Origin: Nymphaea colorata
Lineage: Eukaryota > Streptophyta > Magnoliopsida > Nymphaeales > Nymphaeaceae
Assembly (NCBI RefSeq): GCF_008831285.2
Contig: NC_045144.1
Coordinates: forward strand, 21,343,716-21,407,715
Direction: 5' to 3'
Length of the DNA stretch: 64,000 nucleotides
Below, piece after piece: positions 62,528 to 64,000 of this stretch; the stretch's first letter is position 1; each line of letters opens with the position of its first letter. The notes below the pieces were generated by a model, which did no database searches, was not told the origin of the DNA, and saw only the letters and a list, made by a program, of their open reading frames with translations. The position numbers were made by a program, and so were the translations under genes.

Positions 62528-62866
62528 CTATGTCACATAGGTGCGGGGTGAGGGAGCTGGTGCGGGTACAGATGCAACAATTTTTCAAAAAAAAAAATGG
62601 TATGGGTGCAGCAATGATGTATATATATGTGTGTGTGTATATGTATATGTATCATTTATAATATAGTTATTTAAATTTTAACTGTTTAGTAGTCTTATTT
62701 ATCTATATTAACATATAAACTTTCTGTATTAGAGTTAGTTTAGTCAGGTGCGTGTTTAAAATGGTCATTCTTGGCCTGATTCAACCGACCGTACTGGATG
62801 AGCTGTATCAAAGAAGCAGTGTTGACATGGGTGCAACAGCTGTCTAGGAGCACCCATGCAACATAG
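62528..62866. mobile_element. MITE, 339 bp, with perfect 8-bp target duplication
   Basis: The left end reads CTATGTCACATAGGTGCGGG. The opposite-strand right end reads CTATGTTGCATGGGTGCTCC. These are imperfect terminal inverted repeats (14 of the first 17 positions match). The octamer attttagc flanks both ends exactly (62520-62527 and 62867-62874). There is no coding capacity. The 8-bp duplication points to hAT-type mobilisation. Confidence 0.82.
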
Positions 62867-63022
62867 ATTTTAGCAAACTTGCGTGAAGATCCTAAGTATG
62901 GCAACTAACGGTGAGATGCTTGAAGGAGGAGGACCATGGAAACAATGAAGTTGTCTTAAGTTATCAGAAGGTTTTGAGGCAGGGTAGAGGAGGATGTGTC
63001 ACATAATATAATTAGATACATA

Positions 63023-63023
63023 C

Positions 63024-63060
<37 letters not shown>
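63023..63060. repeat. (TACA)n(TA)n microsatellite
   Basis: A few TACA units run into about 12 TA units. Confidence 0.85.
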
Positions 63061-63061
<1 letters not shown>

Positions 63062-64000
63062 GGGTTTTACACTGTTTCTACAATATTTACCTTCTGGATG
63101 TGTTCTTTAATTTCAAAACATTATGAATTTATAAAAAGTGACATTTTTTAAACATGTAAATAGTAAATAACTTTCTTTCTAAAATCAACAGTTTGACTTT
63201 TACAACTCATCATACATGTTCAAGAAACATGATGTTTCAATTCACTTGTATGTTTTTAAATATTCAGATCTATCTGCACAATTACTTTTTTCAGATACCT
63301 TTACCAGCATAGTTCACCAATAGGGGTAGGCAGCCACTGTCACTCAATTGTTTCCAATTTTTTGGGCAATTATTACAATTTAAATTAATTTTTAAGGTTT
63401 TTGTAGTGTCAACAAGGAAAGGTGCTTGCATGTCAACTACCACTTTTGATTGCTGAGTTTGTTAATAAGCATATGAGAAATAGAGATCCTTTTTTGGTAA
63501 TCAACTATGAACTTTCAGTAAGGTTACCATACTTTTGTTGGGTAATCTGATGATGAAACCTACATATGTTCTTCGTTACTCTGATCTGTGATAATTTTCC
63601 CATTGCAAACATCCTTGTGACAAAGTTGCTTATAATCTTTTGATAGAATAACACTTAAGAGAGATCCAATTTTGTCCAAAAGGCATTGAAAGGTCAATAC
63701 ATAAAGACCAAGAAAGGAAGAGCAAGATCAATGTACTTAAAGAGCACACTCTCAGGAATAAATTTGAGAAACAGATAATATCACAAGGTGTACACACTCA
63801 ATATCATGACAAATCACGAAAAGCAAAAAAGTCAATCCGACAAATTGGCATGTGAAAGTGAGGACCGGAACTGGAAACTACTTCCAAAACATGTGGTAGA
63901 AATTTTTTCAGGAAAAAAGCATGGTATAATGAACTGCATTGTACAATCATAAAAGAGGAGTGAAGTATTTGAGATGCATTGCCTACTTAAATTATCAATT

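Larger units (their letters stand above)
61650..64000. other. Upstream intron (inferred) of the SWIB gene, to window end
   Basis: Apart from the MITE at 62528-62866 and a TACA/TA array (63023-63060) I see no exon, gene or regulatory site that I can support. Several short open frames are low-complexity artefacts. Confidence 0.45.

Overview
The window is nuclear DNA of a flowering plant. It is AT-rich, its genes are split by canonical GT-AG introns, and its proteins are typical of plants: MAP65, LIP5/VTA1, an early-nodulin-like phytocyanin, UPL5, a plastid-type NTF2-like protein and a double-SWIB protein. Introns are long (about 9.2 kb in UPL5, 4 kb in the phytocyanin gene) and full of microsatellites and small transposons. 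I cannot name the species; the loose gene spacing and long introns argue weakly against a compact genome. All exon models were built by hand from reading frame, splice signals and remembered family conservation.

Layout: 1-6.8 kb is intergenic, with a 794-bp hAT-like non-autonomous transposon (2021-2814) and a GC-rich unidentified block (4440-5480). 8.0-14.0 kb (+) is a complete nine-exon MAP65-1-like gene. 16.4-21.0 kb (+) is a complete seven-exon LIP5/VTA1 gene. 21-26.8 kb is intergenic. 26.8-31.3 kb (+) is a two-exon early-nodulin-like phytocyanin gene. 35.3-48.5 kb (+) is a three-exon UPL5-type HECT ubiquitin ligase gene; its first intron holds a SINE-like element, a 4-copy degenerate tandem array and a MITE-like insertion nested in that array. 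50.3 kb carries a second hAT-like element with a perfect 8-bp target-site duplication. 51.6-53.4 kb (-) is an unrecognised gene seen as two exons. 54.1-56.9 kb (+) is a five-exon NTF2/SnoaL-like gene with a predicted plastid transit peptide and a C-terminal membrane anchor. 59.4-61.65 kb (-) holds the last four exons of a SWIB-domain gene whose 5' part lies beyond the window or is unrecognised. 62.5 kb holds a 339-bp MITE with a perfect 8-bp duplication.

The genes have unrelated roles (microtubule bundling, ESCRT/multivesicular-body sorting, cell-surface protein, ubiquitination, plastid protein, chromatin/transcription), as expected for plant gene order. I see no operon or cluster. The most unusual features are how (CT)n arrays sit directly at or just after 5' splice sites in three genes, and the complementary (AG)n/(TC)n arrays that bracket LIP5 exon 1.
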